Assembly: GCF_003286085.1 (NCBI RefSeq)
Contig: NW_020825401.1
Coordinates: forward strand, 372,001-436,000
Reading direction: 5' to 3'
Length of the DNA stretch: 64,000 nucleotides
Source: Drosophila persimilis
Lineage: Eukaryota; Arthropoda; Insecta; Diptera; Drosophilidae
The position numbers and the translations under genes were made by a program. A model generated the notes under the pieces. The model was given only the letters and a program-made list of their open reading frames with translations. It had not been told where the DNA came from and made no database searches. The first letter of the stretch is position 1; every line of letters begins with the position of its first letter. This document shows, in pieces, positions 19,237 through 29,855 of the stretch.

Positions 19237-20481
19237 CAAGATACAACGAGCAAATCATCTAGATAGACGAACACTTCATGTCGTAACTGAGAGGGTATAA
19301 CTTTATCCATTAATTTACACATGATTTGTGGAGCGTTGGTTAGTCCAAATGGCATCACTGTGTATTGATACAGGGGTCTCCCCAGGACGGTGAACGCGGT
19401 CATTTCGCGAGCGTCTGAAGTCAATGGGATCTGCCAATAGGCATCCTTCAGGTCGATGCTGGAAATATATTCAGCTTTTGGTAGTCGGCTTAATATTCCA
19501 TCGATCAAAGGCATGGAATATGCGCTCTTCACTGTGACTTCGTTGACCTTCCGGCTATCGAAACATATTCTCACCTTTCCAGGTTTCCTAACGAGAACGA
19601 CTGGTGACGACCATGGACTCCTCAATAACGCCAAGCGCTATCATTCTATCTACTTCCTCAAACATGACCTTTTCGACGGCAGGAGATACCGAATAGTGCC
19701 ACTGTTTAATTGGCTTTGCATCCCCTATATCTATATCGTGACTTATCCAGCTGGTTCGACCTAGACCTTCTTTGGCGAATGACGGGAACTTTTGGATAGC
19801 CTCTGACAACATGGCCTGTTGCGAATCCGTTAGGCTTATATGCATATGGTCATCCTTGGCTAAGGCAGAAACTTCGGGCTTGGCATTCTGGGTTACTACA
19901 CCTGGAGGTAACAATTTAAATGCAGCCCAAAAGTCAATGCCAAGGTATAATTCTTGAGCAAGTGATAGTACTAAATACAATGTTATGGGTTTAGTTTCAT
20001 TTCGAAACAGCACGGGAGTGGTGATCTTGCCTACAATTTTCTGCGCAGCTCCATCAGCAGTTCGCACTGATGCATTAACGGTTTTGACGGTCGCATAACT
20101 CACTTTCAATGCTAAATCCCTTCCTATACAACTGATGGTTGCTCCTGTATCCAAAAGACCAGTGACTGTTCTCCCCAATAGTTGGACCTCTGCATACGGT
20201 CTTATGTCCTGCGCATTCCCAACTACGGCGGATAACAAAACTTTTCGTTCTTGCTTTCGTGCTACATTATACGCACATCTACGCAACTTCATTCGTAGGG
20301 AGCGTTGGCTACCATTCTCTATCTCTGTCCTGGTTGGTAAGTCTGGTATTTGTGACATGGCCGGTTGAAGTGGTAGCGAGTTTGTTTTTGAACTCGTTAC
20401 TCCGTATTGGTGGCTTTCGATACCATCTGTCTGCGTGCACTGATCAACGGTGCACGAGCTGCCAAGTTTTTTGGATTGCAT
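19237..20481 (-). pseudogene. Gyp-B protease and RT, truncated after YLDD
   Basis: Two overlapping frames: 20481-19588 carries protease (RPYAEVQLLGRTVTGLLDTGATISCIG) and the start of RT; 19634 onward carries the RT core. The RT shows SPVVLVRKPGKVRICFDSRKVN, SIDLKDAYWQIPL with the first catalytic Asp, MPFGLTNAP and VFVYLDDLLVVS with the catalytic pair. Coding similarity stops about four residues after YLDD, at 19237. RNase H and integrase are absent, so this is a deletion or a junction with Gyp-A LTR sequence. A frame change lies near 19600-19630 (SVVVTSRSR versus SPWSSPVVLV). Confidence 0.88.
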
Positions 20482-21228
20482 TTTCTACATGAGGGCTTGT
20501 AAGTGTCAGCTTACCCACACCCATAACAAAAAAACCCTCCGCTCACAAGTACATTCTTGGTAACGGTGACCTCTTCCCATAATTCCAACAGTTATGGGTC
20601 ATGACATCAATACTTGCATCATCTAAACCATCCGCATCGTCATCCGTCTCACTGAACGTTTGATGCATCTCATTAATATGTCGTTTAGACGCAGCACGCT
20701 GCAACGTTGTCATAGATTTGGACAAGTTCTGCAAGAATCGCTCGCGAGTTCGAACTATATGAAGTAGCTCTGCGATACTCTTGATGGGTACATACAAGAT
20801 TTCGTGTTGAATTTCTGGAACTAAATTGGCTTTAAGAGCTTCTAACAGATAGGGCTCAGTCATTGGCTGTACTAGTTTATCTGCCAATGCGACTATTGCT
20901 TCATAAAATAAATCAAAAGGTTCATTTAGCTTCTGTTTCCGCTGCGCGATCGCTGAGCGGATATCCAAGTTGGTACTTCCGTCTTTGAATTGAGTCTTGA
21001 GTGCTACGCACAGGTCGGACCATCGGATGAGGGGGACACTCGCCAGAACCATTCACTGGCACTGCCCTCAAACAGGTTGCTCGCATATCTGGCTAACAGT
21101 TCAAAATTTCCATTTAAGGATTGGTTGGTCATGGCATTTACCCTATAAATGAAGTCGTCCACGCCAATGGAGGAATGACCTGAAAACCGTATTTTCCAAT
21201 TTGAAATGATTTGGCCTATTCTATCAGC
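20482..21228 (-). pseudogene. Gyp-B gag capsid and nucleocapsid region
   Basis: A retrotransposon capsid-like segment (LIRWSDLCVALKTQF, then RSAIAQRKQKLNEPFDLFYEAIVALADKL, LLEALKANLVPEIQHEIL) is open from 21052 to 20543. The N-terminal capsid part at 21053-21228 is in another frame. The zinc-knuckle region near 20590-20480 begins HNCWNYGK and then shifts frame; the remaining Cys pattern resembles the two knuckles of Gyp-A gag. At least two frame lesions therefore break this gag. Confidence 0.82.
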
Positions 21229-21924
21229 TCATAGCTCTGAGACTGGCGGGGTCCCTCCTAGCCTATATCTAGCTGGTGGCTCTCTGGCCGTCTGTCTTTC
21301 CGAACTAACCCCGAACAGTTGCTGAAACGTTTGTTGTTCTACCTCGTCGATGGTTTGTGTATTGATTGGTTGTGAACGAACACTTTCAATACTTTCACGG
21401 GACGCCGTTTGCTGAATCGATAATTTCTGCAGGCCAGTTTCTATGGTTTCTATGTGGGTTTGAGCCTGCATTGCAGCTGCCAAAGCATCGGCAATAACCT
21501 AGTGTAGACCTGCATTGGTCGAAGCGGCATTTGCTTTCATTTGTACTTCCGGGTTAGTCTCACTAATAGTTGACCCGCTTGGGGCGTCTGCGTTGGGATC
21601 GGTTGCCCTACCCTTAGACCTAGTCTGGTGCATGGTTGTGCTGGGGTCTTGGCTTGCAGTCTGGGCTGCGGCAATCTCCTCAGCTAAATTCAAAGCCGAT
21701 GCATGCAAGCTAACGTGGCAGACAGGACAAATCTTTTTGACTCCAGCTTTACGGTTAAAACAGACTCGGTGGAATTGGTGTCCACAGCTGGTGATAATTA
21801 ACTGAGCTAGGTAGTCAACTTCCTTGGCGCACGTGCTACAAATTATTCCCTGATTCTCTATTTGAGCGAAATTCTCGGGACTACGACTTAGGGGCATGAT
21901 TATCGTACATAATGTCTTACCCAA
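21229..21924 (-). pseudogene. Gyp-B gag N-terminus with RING-H2 finger
   Basis: ATG at 21924 (MGKTLCTIIM), or the second Met at 21897. A RING-H2-like pattern lies near residues 29-74: CSTC, CGHQFHRVC and CPVC. An Ala/Ser-rich region follows (TASQDPSTTMHQTRSKGRA). An in-frame TAG at 21499-21501 stops it after TNAGLH. The frame then continues (AAAMQAQTHIETIETGLQKLSIQQ, predicted helical) to 21229. The RING spacing agrees with that of Gyp-A, so the domain is inherited within this element lineage and not a chance Cys pattern. Confidence 0.82.
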
Positions 21925-22661
21925 CGATCTTTTATAGATAATTACGACACTAAATACGGACTAATTTATATATCAAGGCAAAGGAATAAAAATGACAAAA
22001 TTTTTTTAAATAAAAGGATCATGATTCTGCTTCGATGCACATAAGAGATAGACTGAATCTCGTTCGCTATCTAATCTCACTGTCTAAGAGACGAATTCAT
22101 GTAGAAAACAAAGATACTGAGTCGGACAGGTTCTTTCTACCGCGAGACAGGCGATAGCTTTTTGCCATACATACACCTGATTTCTATCAACGGCTGAATC
22201 ATATCCAAAACTGGACCAAGTAGGTCTTACTTTGCATCAACTGGACCAAGAGCTTACTCTAAAAGCTTCAGGATTTCGACAGTCGCCGACGCTCTTTATA
22301 GTTGGGAGGATGATAGAAAATAGAAAAAGCTGCAAATAAACTTCCTTGCGTATACTCTCAACTCCGCGAGATAGGTTATAGCTTGTCGCCATAAATTAAC
22401 CCAATTTCGTTCGACGGATGGAATAACTACTTGCACTCGATCGATATACCGGCAGTGGTTAAGTCAGATGCAGCTTAAGTGGACTGGACCAAGAGCTTAA
22501 TGGAAAACATCAGGATTTCAACAGTCTCTCTCGCTACACTTTACCTTCACAACCGATATTGAGGAAGTTAGCAAGGTTGTCTGAACCAAGAAGGATAAGG
22601 AATTTCCAGTCGGGTGTAGTTGACTGTCTTTCGGACATTTACTGGGCCTGTGACAGCTCGG
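21925..22661 (-). other. Gyp-B 5' leader with internal repeats, no gene
   Basis: Noncoding leader between PBS and gag. It contains a roughly 43-bp imperfect direct repeat (see 22241-22285 and 22484-22528) but no acceptable open frame. Confidence 0.65.
22241..22528. repeat. Imperfect direct repeat in Gyp-B leader
   Basis: CTGGACCAAGAGCTTA followed by a CAGGATTTC(G/A)ACAGTC block occurs at 22241-22285 and again at 22484-22528, offset 243 bp. A third, partial CTGGACCAAG lies at 22211. Confidence 0.75.
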
Positions 22662-22679
22662 GCCCCACGTTGGGCGCCA
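22662..22679 (-). promoter_or_regulatory. Gyp-B primer-binding site, tRNA-Lys(CUU) type
   Basis: GCCCCACGTTGGGCGCCA on the + strand; identical 18-mer to the Gyp-A site, at the expected place between leader and LTR of a - strand element. Confidence 0.82.
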
Positions 22680-23845
22680 ATTATTTTTATTTTTCTTTTA
22701 AATTTATTATTTATATAAATATATATTGCTAATACTGTAACAGATAACGAAGCAGGAGGCTAGGATCTGAAACGGTAGACGAGCAGATGGAGGGTATGAT
22801 CAAGATCCATACACGCGTTGTTGCCGGTCTCATGGTTAGTCGGGTAGAGTGGTGGTGGGGTAGGGAGAGATCGCTTCACGAGCTCGAGCATTAGGAGCAA
22901 AGACAATAAAAATAAGTTTCGCGTGCGGTTCAAGGTTCAGACGGAAGAAATGTACAGAGAAATGACAGTGTAGGGAGATGAGTCAGCGGAACGAATTCGA
23001 GCGGGAGTTGCTTGCGGTGTCATTGCAACTCGGTAACTCTGGGATCGCGAGTCCAATTGGAAAGAACATGCCCAAGCCACTCTCCTTCCGCTTGAGCCCT
23101 TGGTTCTCTCATTCCCCTTTTCTCACCACACCTTGACAGTTGCCGCTGTTAACTTATGTCATTTTTTTCTTGCGCGTAACTGCCCAAAAGGTGCAAGGTG
23201 CATGTCTAAGGGAAGGGGAAACCGTGGGACGGTTATCCGATATTTTTGGTTGGTCAGGCGCCACTACATGCTCTCTCTCTAAAGCTTACAGGTATTCCCC
23301 TTGCCGAAAGATCTTTTGGACGTGTCCGGAGCATGAAAGTACGTAAGTGAACGAACTCCCAGTTATCCTTTATAAACTTTTAACATAAAGAGACAAAAAC
23401 CATACATGAGCCCGGTCGCCCGTGTTCTTTGATTTTCCCTAAATTATGTTGGGGCTTTTTTGTTGTAAAGAGGCCTTAAGCCCACGAAAAGCTCAAGAGC
23501 TTGTGAAGCTTTAAGTTTTAGCGCAGATCAGCGGCAGCAGGTGCTTCACACCTATGCGACTGTGATTTCATGAATATTTAACTAGGAACTTGTGTAATTT
23601 AAGATTTCTTCATTTTCGTTATTTTCGTATTAATGCAAAAAGTAAAGTAAAACCTTCAAATTTTTCAAATACAATAGATATACATCTTTCGTTATCTTTT
23701 AAAATATAGCCTGTCCAGCTCGTATTTTTCCAAAATATTAACTGAAACTTCCGTTTCATTAATTTTTATTTTTTTTTTAATCCTCCGATCACAATAGATG
23801 TACCCAGTTATCTATTAAAAATACAGCCTGCTTAGCTCGTATTTT
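22680..23845 (-). other. Gyp-B 5' LTR and unassigned flank, no gene
   Basis: The Gyp-B LTR begins next to the PBS; its outer edge is not visible because no second copy exists here. The AT-rich part at 23640-23845 has an imperfect tandem repeat (CAATAGATRTAC ... AGCCTG ... AGCTCGTATTTTT) at about 23672-23735 and 23791-23846, which ends at DINE B. No coding region accepted. Confidence 0.5.
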
Positions 23846-24968
23846 TATACCCGATACTCAAAATGAGTATTTGGGTATATTAGATTTGTGGTAAAAGTGG
23901 ATGTGTGTAACGTCCAGAAGGAATCGTTTCCGATCCCATAAAGTATATATATTCTTGATCAGCATCAATAGCCGAGTCGATTGAGCCCTGTCTGTCTGTC
24001 TGTCTGTCCGTCTGTCCGTCTGTCCGTCCGTCCGTCTGTCCGTCGCCTTCAGCGCCTAGTGATCAAAGACTATAAGAGCTAGAGCAACGATGTTTTGGAT
24101 CCAGACTTCTGTGATATGTCACTGCTACAAAAATATTTCAAAACTTTGCCCCGCCCACTTCCACCCCCACAAAGGACGAAAATCTGTGGCATCCACATTT
24201 CTAAAGATACGATAAAACCAAAAACGCAGAATCGTAGAGGATGACTATATGTTCTAGAGTGTAAAATCTCAACCAGATCATATAATTATTATAGCCAGAA
24301 TCAAGAAAACAATTTCATTATTTCTCGCTCTGTCTCTCTCTAACACACAGGTTTCATGGTCGGTTTTGCCAATTGCAAAATATGAGTTCAAAGATCTCAG
24401 AACCTATAAGAGCCAGAGCAACCAAATTTGGTATCCACACTCCTGTGATATCGGACCTTGACCATTTCGTGTCAAAATTTCGCCACACTCCCTTCCGCCA
24501 CCGCAAAGGACGAAAATCTGGGGCATCCACAAATCTCAGAGACTATTAAGGCTAGAGTAACCAAATTTAGTATCCGCACTTCTGTTAGATCTCACTATAA
24601 AACGTACATATATCTCAGAATTTCGCCCCACCCCTTTCCGCTCCCACAAAGGACAAAAATCTGTTGCATCCACAATATGGCAGATTCGAGTAAACTAAAA
24701 ACGCAGAATCATAGATAATGACCATGTCTATCAGATTGCTGCATCTGGATCACATCAGATCATTTTTATAGCCAAAAGGAAATCAATTTGCAGTGGCTAC
24801 GCAGCGCCCGACGTCACGCTCAGACTGACCCTCTGTCTCTCTCGCACGCACTCTTTGTCGTGTCATTTAATATTAGCGGCGTCTGCCGGAGGAGAGCCAT
24901 ACTGACTTAGTATCGGGTATAACTGTAGAGTTGCGGTGTCCGCAGCAACTCACAACGTTCCCCCCCGT
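23846..24968 (+). mobile_element. DINE-1/HINE-like repeat, copy B (complete)
   Basis: Same structure as copy A: TATACCCGATACT at 23846, (GTCY)n at about 23990-24042, inverted AGTATCGGGTATA near 24909-24921, hairpin with arms GAGTTGC/GCAACTC, terminal CCCCCCGT. Full length, about 1.1 kb. Confidence 0.9.
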
Positions 24969-24969
24969 T

Positions 24970-25550
24970 CATTTTCTATTTGGGTCACCGGCTTGAGTAG
25001 CGCTTCTCGTAATGATTTTAATATTTTATTGCCCATGTTCTTAAAAGATATTCAAAGATTTTGAGCTGGCTGATCGCAAGTACACCGGCTTGCATTTCAA
25101 GCCTTTGGAAGAACTGACCTAAGTTCTTGCTACAACTTTTCTTCCATGTTTAAAAAAAAAATATCTGATTTTGTATGTGCAAGGCCAATAATTTTCGTAC
25201 TTCGTCATTACAAATGACTTCAAATACGTTGGGCTTAGAAGCGTTGTCAAGAGTTTGCATAGGCAAATCATCTTGTACATTTCCTGCGCAGGAATTTTTC
25301 TGTCTATTTTGTTGCCTGGTAGTGACTCTCAGGACTTTGTTATACATGTCTTTTAGGTCGGATATTTTAATTCTAGATAGGGTGTCTGCCACGAAATTGT
25401 CTTTACCCTTGAGATATTCGACTGTGAAATCATATTATTCTAAGTCTAATATCATTCTGGTTAGTTTTGAGCTTGGATTTGTCATTGAAAATAAATAAGT
25501 TAGTTGTCTGTGGTCTGTCTATACTGTAAAGTGTTTTCCATAAATATATG
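24970..25550 (-). pseudogene. Gyp-X pol remnant: RNase H end
   Basis: An old Ty3/gypsy-type fragment. On the - strand from 25550 it reads YGKHFTVYTDHRQLTYLF, followed by the RNase H end/tether GKDNFVADTLSRIKISDL (the last part open at 25392-25150). A stop interrupts the stretch near 25430. The piece missing upstream is the RT fragment at 56383-56921, which has the same orientation and joins it in order. Downstream (24970-25150) I cannot assign a domain. Confidence 0.78.
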
Positions 25551-25850
25551 TGTGGTCCCAGGGTTTATGCACTAATATGGATCGAGTCCCGAGACGACGA
25601 TTTAATAAGTTGTAGATGTGAACTTTTATTAAGTATTTAAATGGATTGCGATTATGATTAACAATGTATTTGTATGAGCGTATAACTTTGGATTATGTGG
25701 ATCAATTGTCTGCTGTGTGTGAAGCTCGCGAAACTCTGGCACCGACTAGCTCTCGCTCTCGCTCACTCCCGCTCCCTTGATCTCTACTCTTAACCCTAGA
25801 AACCTCCTGCTGTCGTGATGTCTCTCTCTCTCTCTGCTCAAAACGGGTGT
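25551..25850 (-). repeat. SAP-Ty3 3' LTR
   Basis: TGTGGTCCCAGGGTTTATG at 25551 is repeated at 49234, and about 190 bp match closely (to ACTCTGGCACCGAC at 25744 and 49430). That is the inner-to-outer LTR match of the - strand element. The right (U3) edge near 25850 is approximate, set by the integrase stop at 25854 and a GAGAGA purine tract. Confidence 0.8.
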
Positions 25851-25853
25851 TGT

Positions 25854-27341
25854 TCAGTACTGGCGGCCACTTCGAGTCTTTCTCTGCACCGTGGACTCTA
25901 TCCCGATTCCTATATTCGGCCCTCCTGACGCTGGATTCGCCCCCAATTCCTTCATGTACTCTGCCACACTCGATGTTTTACAAGGTCCTTCTCCTTCTCC
26001 TACCTTTTCGACATCATATCTTCCATGTTTATGGACTTTCACCACTTTATAGGGTCCTAAATACTTTCCTTTCAATTTAAGCCCTACCCCGCCCTATTGT
26101 GTACGCTTAATCGCTACTAACTCATTCACCTTGTATTCCTTTTCTACCTTTCTTTTCTTATTGAATGCTAATCCATTTTCCTCCTGTAAAACTGTTATAT
26201 TCTCTTTAGCTTCCCTGCGTAACTGCTCACGCTCTTTGTCTAATTCATCAATAAATGATTCATTCACCAGGTGTTTTAGCTCCGAAATACCTGGACAACG
26301 CATATCGATTCCTGTCGAAACCTTAAACGGTATGATCTTCGTACTCCTTGGATCAATATTGTTGATTAATTGCTGTTCTTTGGCTACATGCTTATACCAA
26401 GAACCTGAACTATCTCCACTTAACTTTGACAACATAGGAACTACGATTCTGTGCATTCTCACCACTTGCCCGTTACCTCGTGGCACACCTGTGGTGATCA
26501 TTAAATGTTTTATATTCTGCTTTGTGCAATACTCTCTAAAAGCGTTTGCTGTAAATGCGGCTCCTCTATCGGATACAATTCTACATGGATTACCGAAATT
26601 GCTGGCTTGCCTTGCCAAACATTTTATGACTTCCTCAGTTCCTGTACTGCGCGTTGGGTAAAACCACACATACTTCGAGAACACGTCAACAACAACTAGA
26701 ATATGGTTATATTGCATTGTGGTGATCTCCATTGGACGTACATGATCTATGTGGAATGTAACTAATGGCCTATCGCCCTTGTCTATTGGTGTCAAATAAC
26801 CTTCTTGCTTTCCAGCCTTCGCATTTACCAAGATACATTCTACACAACTTTCGACGACTTGAAATATTTTCTCTTTCAATTTTATTATGAAGTATGACTT
26901 TTCCACTAAGTCCTGAGTCTTCTTTGCCGAAAAATGTCCCTGGCTATGGGCAATTTGCATGATTTCTTTTTCCATTTGCGATGGAACTACGATCAATTCT
27001 CTATCTGGGTCCTTGAACAAAATTTGATTCGTAATGTAATAGTCTTCGTACCCTTTATTTTCAACAAGACTTCTAATTACTTTTGTCCAGTCATCCGTCA
27101 ATTGTGTTTCTTTAAACCCATGCATGACACTTTCTGTGAATACATAACACGATACTTTACTTAATGCATCTACATGCCTACTCTTTGAGCCTGACCTATG
27201 CTCTATCTCGAAATCGAAGCCTTGTACGAACATCGCCCATCTCGCAACTCTCAACGGTACATTACAATCAGTGATGATTTTAAACTTCATTTCCAGGACA
27301 TATACACGCACTTTTGTCAACGCTCCTATCGCTGCAAGCAC
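25854..27341 (-). pseudogene. SAP-Ty3 RNase H end and integrase
   Basis: From 27341: the RNase H end (KIITDCNVPL, EHRSGSKSRHVDALSK), then an integrase zinc region (HSQGHFSAKKT, CVECILVN). The catalytic core has FHIDHV and IVSDRGAAF for the two Asp residues. The third position reads GNGQVVRMHR, where this family normally has GNGQVERI, so the catalytic Glu appears replaced by Val. An in-frame TAG at 26094-26096 stops before the C-terminal LKGKYLGPYKVVKV region, which stays open to TGA at 25854. The integrase is therefore doubly disabled. Confidence 0.87.
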
Positions 27342-27391
27342 TTATAGTTCGTACAAGTGGTATTTCTCTTCGCAAGGTCTTTTTTTTCGGC

Positions 27392-27856
27392 TCATAAACA
27401 ATACTGGGTGCAGCAATACTGCACCAAATCCAAACTTGGACGCATCTGTGTGTATTTCCGTATCTTAGGGTTATACAACCTCAAAACTGGTTTACTGGTC
27501 AGTGCAGCCTTTAACTGCTCGAACGCTATCTGCTGTAACTCCTTGAACTCAAACCTTTCCTCCTTCCGGAGCAAATCTGACAATAGTTTTGCAATCACTG
27601 CATAACCTTCAACAAACTTCCTGAAATACGACGTCAGTCCTAAGAATCTTTGAACTCCCTTTTTATCTCTGGGTATTGGGAAATTCTTCACTGCCCTAGT
27701 TTTTTCCTCACTTGGTCTGATCGTTCCATTTTCAACAATATACCCTAGAAATATAACTTTCTTCTGTAGCATCTGACACTTTGACCAATTTATTCTCAAT
27801 CCGTTTTGTGCTACCACTTCAAGCACCCTTCCCAATCTTTCTCGTATCTCTTGCAC
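27392..27856 (-). pseudogene. SAP-Ty3 RT C-terminal part
   Basis: Continues the RT interrupted at 39579 by the CR1 element: QEIRERLGRVLEVVAQNGLRINWSKCQ, FLGYIVENGTIRPSEEKT, VQRFLGLTSYFRKFVEGYA, then the RNase H start. The frame is lost near 27400-27440 relative to the RNase H/integrase frame at 27341. Removing the CR1 brings VQEIRERL directly after the YMDDIIIPS segment in frame. Confidence 0.88.
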
Positions 27857-27907
27857 GTCTTTATTTATTTATTTATTAAATTAACAATTATCTGTTAATA
27901 ATGGTAC

Positions 27908-28820
27908 TTAGTTACTAAAGGCGGAAAAAGATAATTTAAAAGATAAATTTAAATGATTATAAATATTGCATGCAATTAGTTTAAGAGACAGTTCGGGGGA
28001 TAGGTTTTGACAGAGGGAGTTATAATTATGGCATAAAACCCTAAAAGGTTCATGATCAGCATAATTAGACCTACATATGGGTAGACGGATAGTCCTAAAA
28101 GTACGGGTAGGTCTAGATGGAACGGCCAAGTCAATCTGACCCAAGAGAGTTTGGGAGTCAACAGTCCCAAGAAGGAGCTTGTGCACGAACATTACGCCAT
28201 TGCATATTCTGCGATGGTGCAACGACGGCAGGTCAATAAGATTTAGCCTAGACCGGTAGGGTGGCAAGATTCTACCTGAGTCCCAGTTAAAGTTCCGAAG
28301 GGCAAAAATTAAAAATTGCTTTTGCACGGATTCAATAACAGCCTGCTGTTCTTTATACTGCGGGCTCCACACACAAGAACAATACTCCAATATAGGACGT
28401 ACTAACGAGATGTACAGTTGTTTCGTAACGTACGGGTCGTCAAACTCCTTGGACCAACGCTTGATGAACGCTAAAACACCCTTAGCTTTATTTACAGTTG
28501 CAGCTATATGGGTGTTAAAACACATCTTGTGATCAAAAAGGACTCCGAGGTCATTTGAACTCGAAATTCGCTCAAGGACATGATTTCCTAGAACATATGG
28601 GACAAAATGAGGAGCGCGACGGTAAAATGTCATAAGTTTGCATTTGGAAAGGTTCAGAAAAAGAAGATTAGTTGAACACCACAATAGTAGTTCACTTAGA
28701 TCAAGTTGAAGGCGTGTGTGCAAATACCAATCAGAGTAAGAAAGAGAGATTTTGACATCATCAGCATACATTCGTGTAGTAGAGTATGTTATAACTTGAG
28801 GAAGGTCATTCACAAATAAA
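27908..28820 (-). CDS. CR1 ORF2, C-terminal part (RT catalytic motif to end)
   Basis: Resumes at FVNDLPQVITYS after DINE C, followed by MYADDVKISLSYSD with the catalytic Asp pair, NLLFLNLSKCKLMTF, LGVLFDHKMCFNTH and a thumb/C-terminal region ending at TAA 27908. About 304 residues. The codon split by the DINE lies between LLFI and LFVND, and reading continues in frame if the DINE is left out with no duplicated target bases. No other lesion seen. Confidence 0.9.
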
Positions 28821-29118
28821 ACGAGGGGGAACGTTGTGAGTTGCTGCGGACACCGCAACTCTACGGTTATACCCGATACTAAGTCAGTATGGCTCTCCTC
28901 CGGCAGACGCCGCTAATATTAAACGACACGACAAAGAGTGCGTGCGAGAGAGACAGAAAATCAGTCTGAGCGTGACGTCGGGCGCTGCGTAGCCACTGCA
29001 AATTGATTTGTTCCTTTTGGCTATAAAAATGATTTGATCTGATCCAGATTCAGCAACCTGATAGATATGGTCATTATTTATGATTCTGCGTTTTTAGTTT
29101 TCTCGAATGTGCAATATT

Positions 29119-29123
29119 GTGGA
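29119..29123. repeat. BEL-2a target-site duplication, left
   Basis: GTGGA, repeated at 35517-35521 directly outside the right LTR. Confidence 0.9.
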
Positions 29124-29521
29124 TGTTCGGGCCAGCCGCTGAAGAATAACCGTAACTTTAACATTATTATTGTATGAGCATAGAGAGCCGCCTACATATG
29201 TTGTAAAGCGTTGACTTTCTGCAGAGCTGCTGCGCTCTCCCGCTAAAGGGGCTCTCTGCCGCCGCCACTTCGGCAATTACTTTGATCTGCTGCCGCCACT
29301 TCGGCAGTCACTTTGATCTAACGCCGTCGTCTATAGTTTAGTTCTATGCTAACCCCTCTGCGCATTGGTTGCATATCGATCTCGCATAAAGTTCATCTGG
29401 CAATAGCAAGCAATCGGCTTCCGCTAAGCCACCAAGATTAAGTACGAATTATAAAGTTTAACCCAAAATCTCTTTTTATTTTGAAATACATAGGTGCCAA
29501 AAAAGCTTGGCATCTCAAACA
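29124..29521 (+). repeat. BEL-2a 5' LTR
   Basis: 398 bp, TGTTCGGGCC...CTCAAACA. It differs from the 3' LTR at a single base (AAGTACG here, AAATACG at about 35437). It holds an internal near-duplication, CTGCCGCC(GCC)ACTTCGGCA(A/G)T(T/C)AC. Confidence 0.95.
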
Positions 29522-29522
29522 T

Positions 29523-29540
29523 TGGTGACCCCGACGTGAT
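29523..29540 (+). promoter_or_regulatory. BEL-2a primer-binding site, tRNA-Trp type
   Basis: TGGTGACCCCGACGTGAT begins one base after the LTR end and is complementary to the 3' end of tRNA-Trp including CCA (tRNA sequence from general knowledge). The leader without genes then extends to 29855. Confidence 0.78.
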
Positions 29541-29855
29541 ATAAAACCATTGCTTAATCGCGTTCCGTTAAAACACTTATTAATTATACAATATTGTGTT
29601 GTTGGGTAGTTTAACTACCAACAAATACATTTGTGTGCACATTAAAAACAGTTTAAAGTGCAAATTCAGTGAGAGTGCGGCTGGAATATTTATAGACAAA
29701 TTCCGGTACTTTAAGCGTCGAATCTCTCATTCTCTGCGCAGCTGCAGCCGCGGTTCTTGACTTTTCGTGTCTTGCATTCTCGCTCTCGCGTCTATACATC
29801 GTCGCTTAAGCGGTATTTCATTTTCCGTTGTTGTGTCGATTGCACAACGGTTAAC

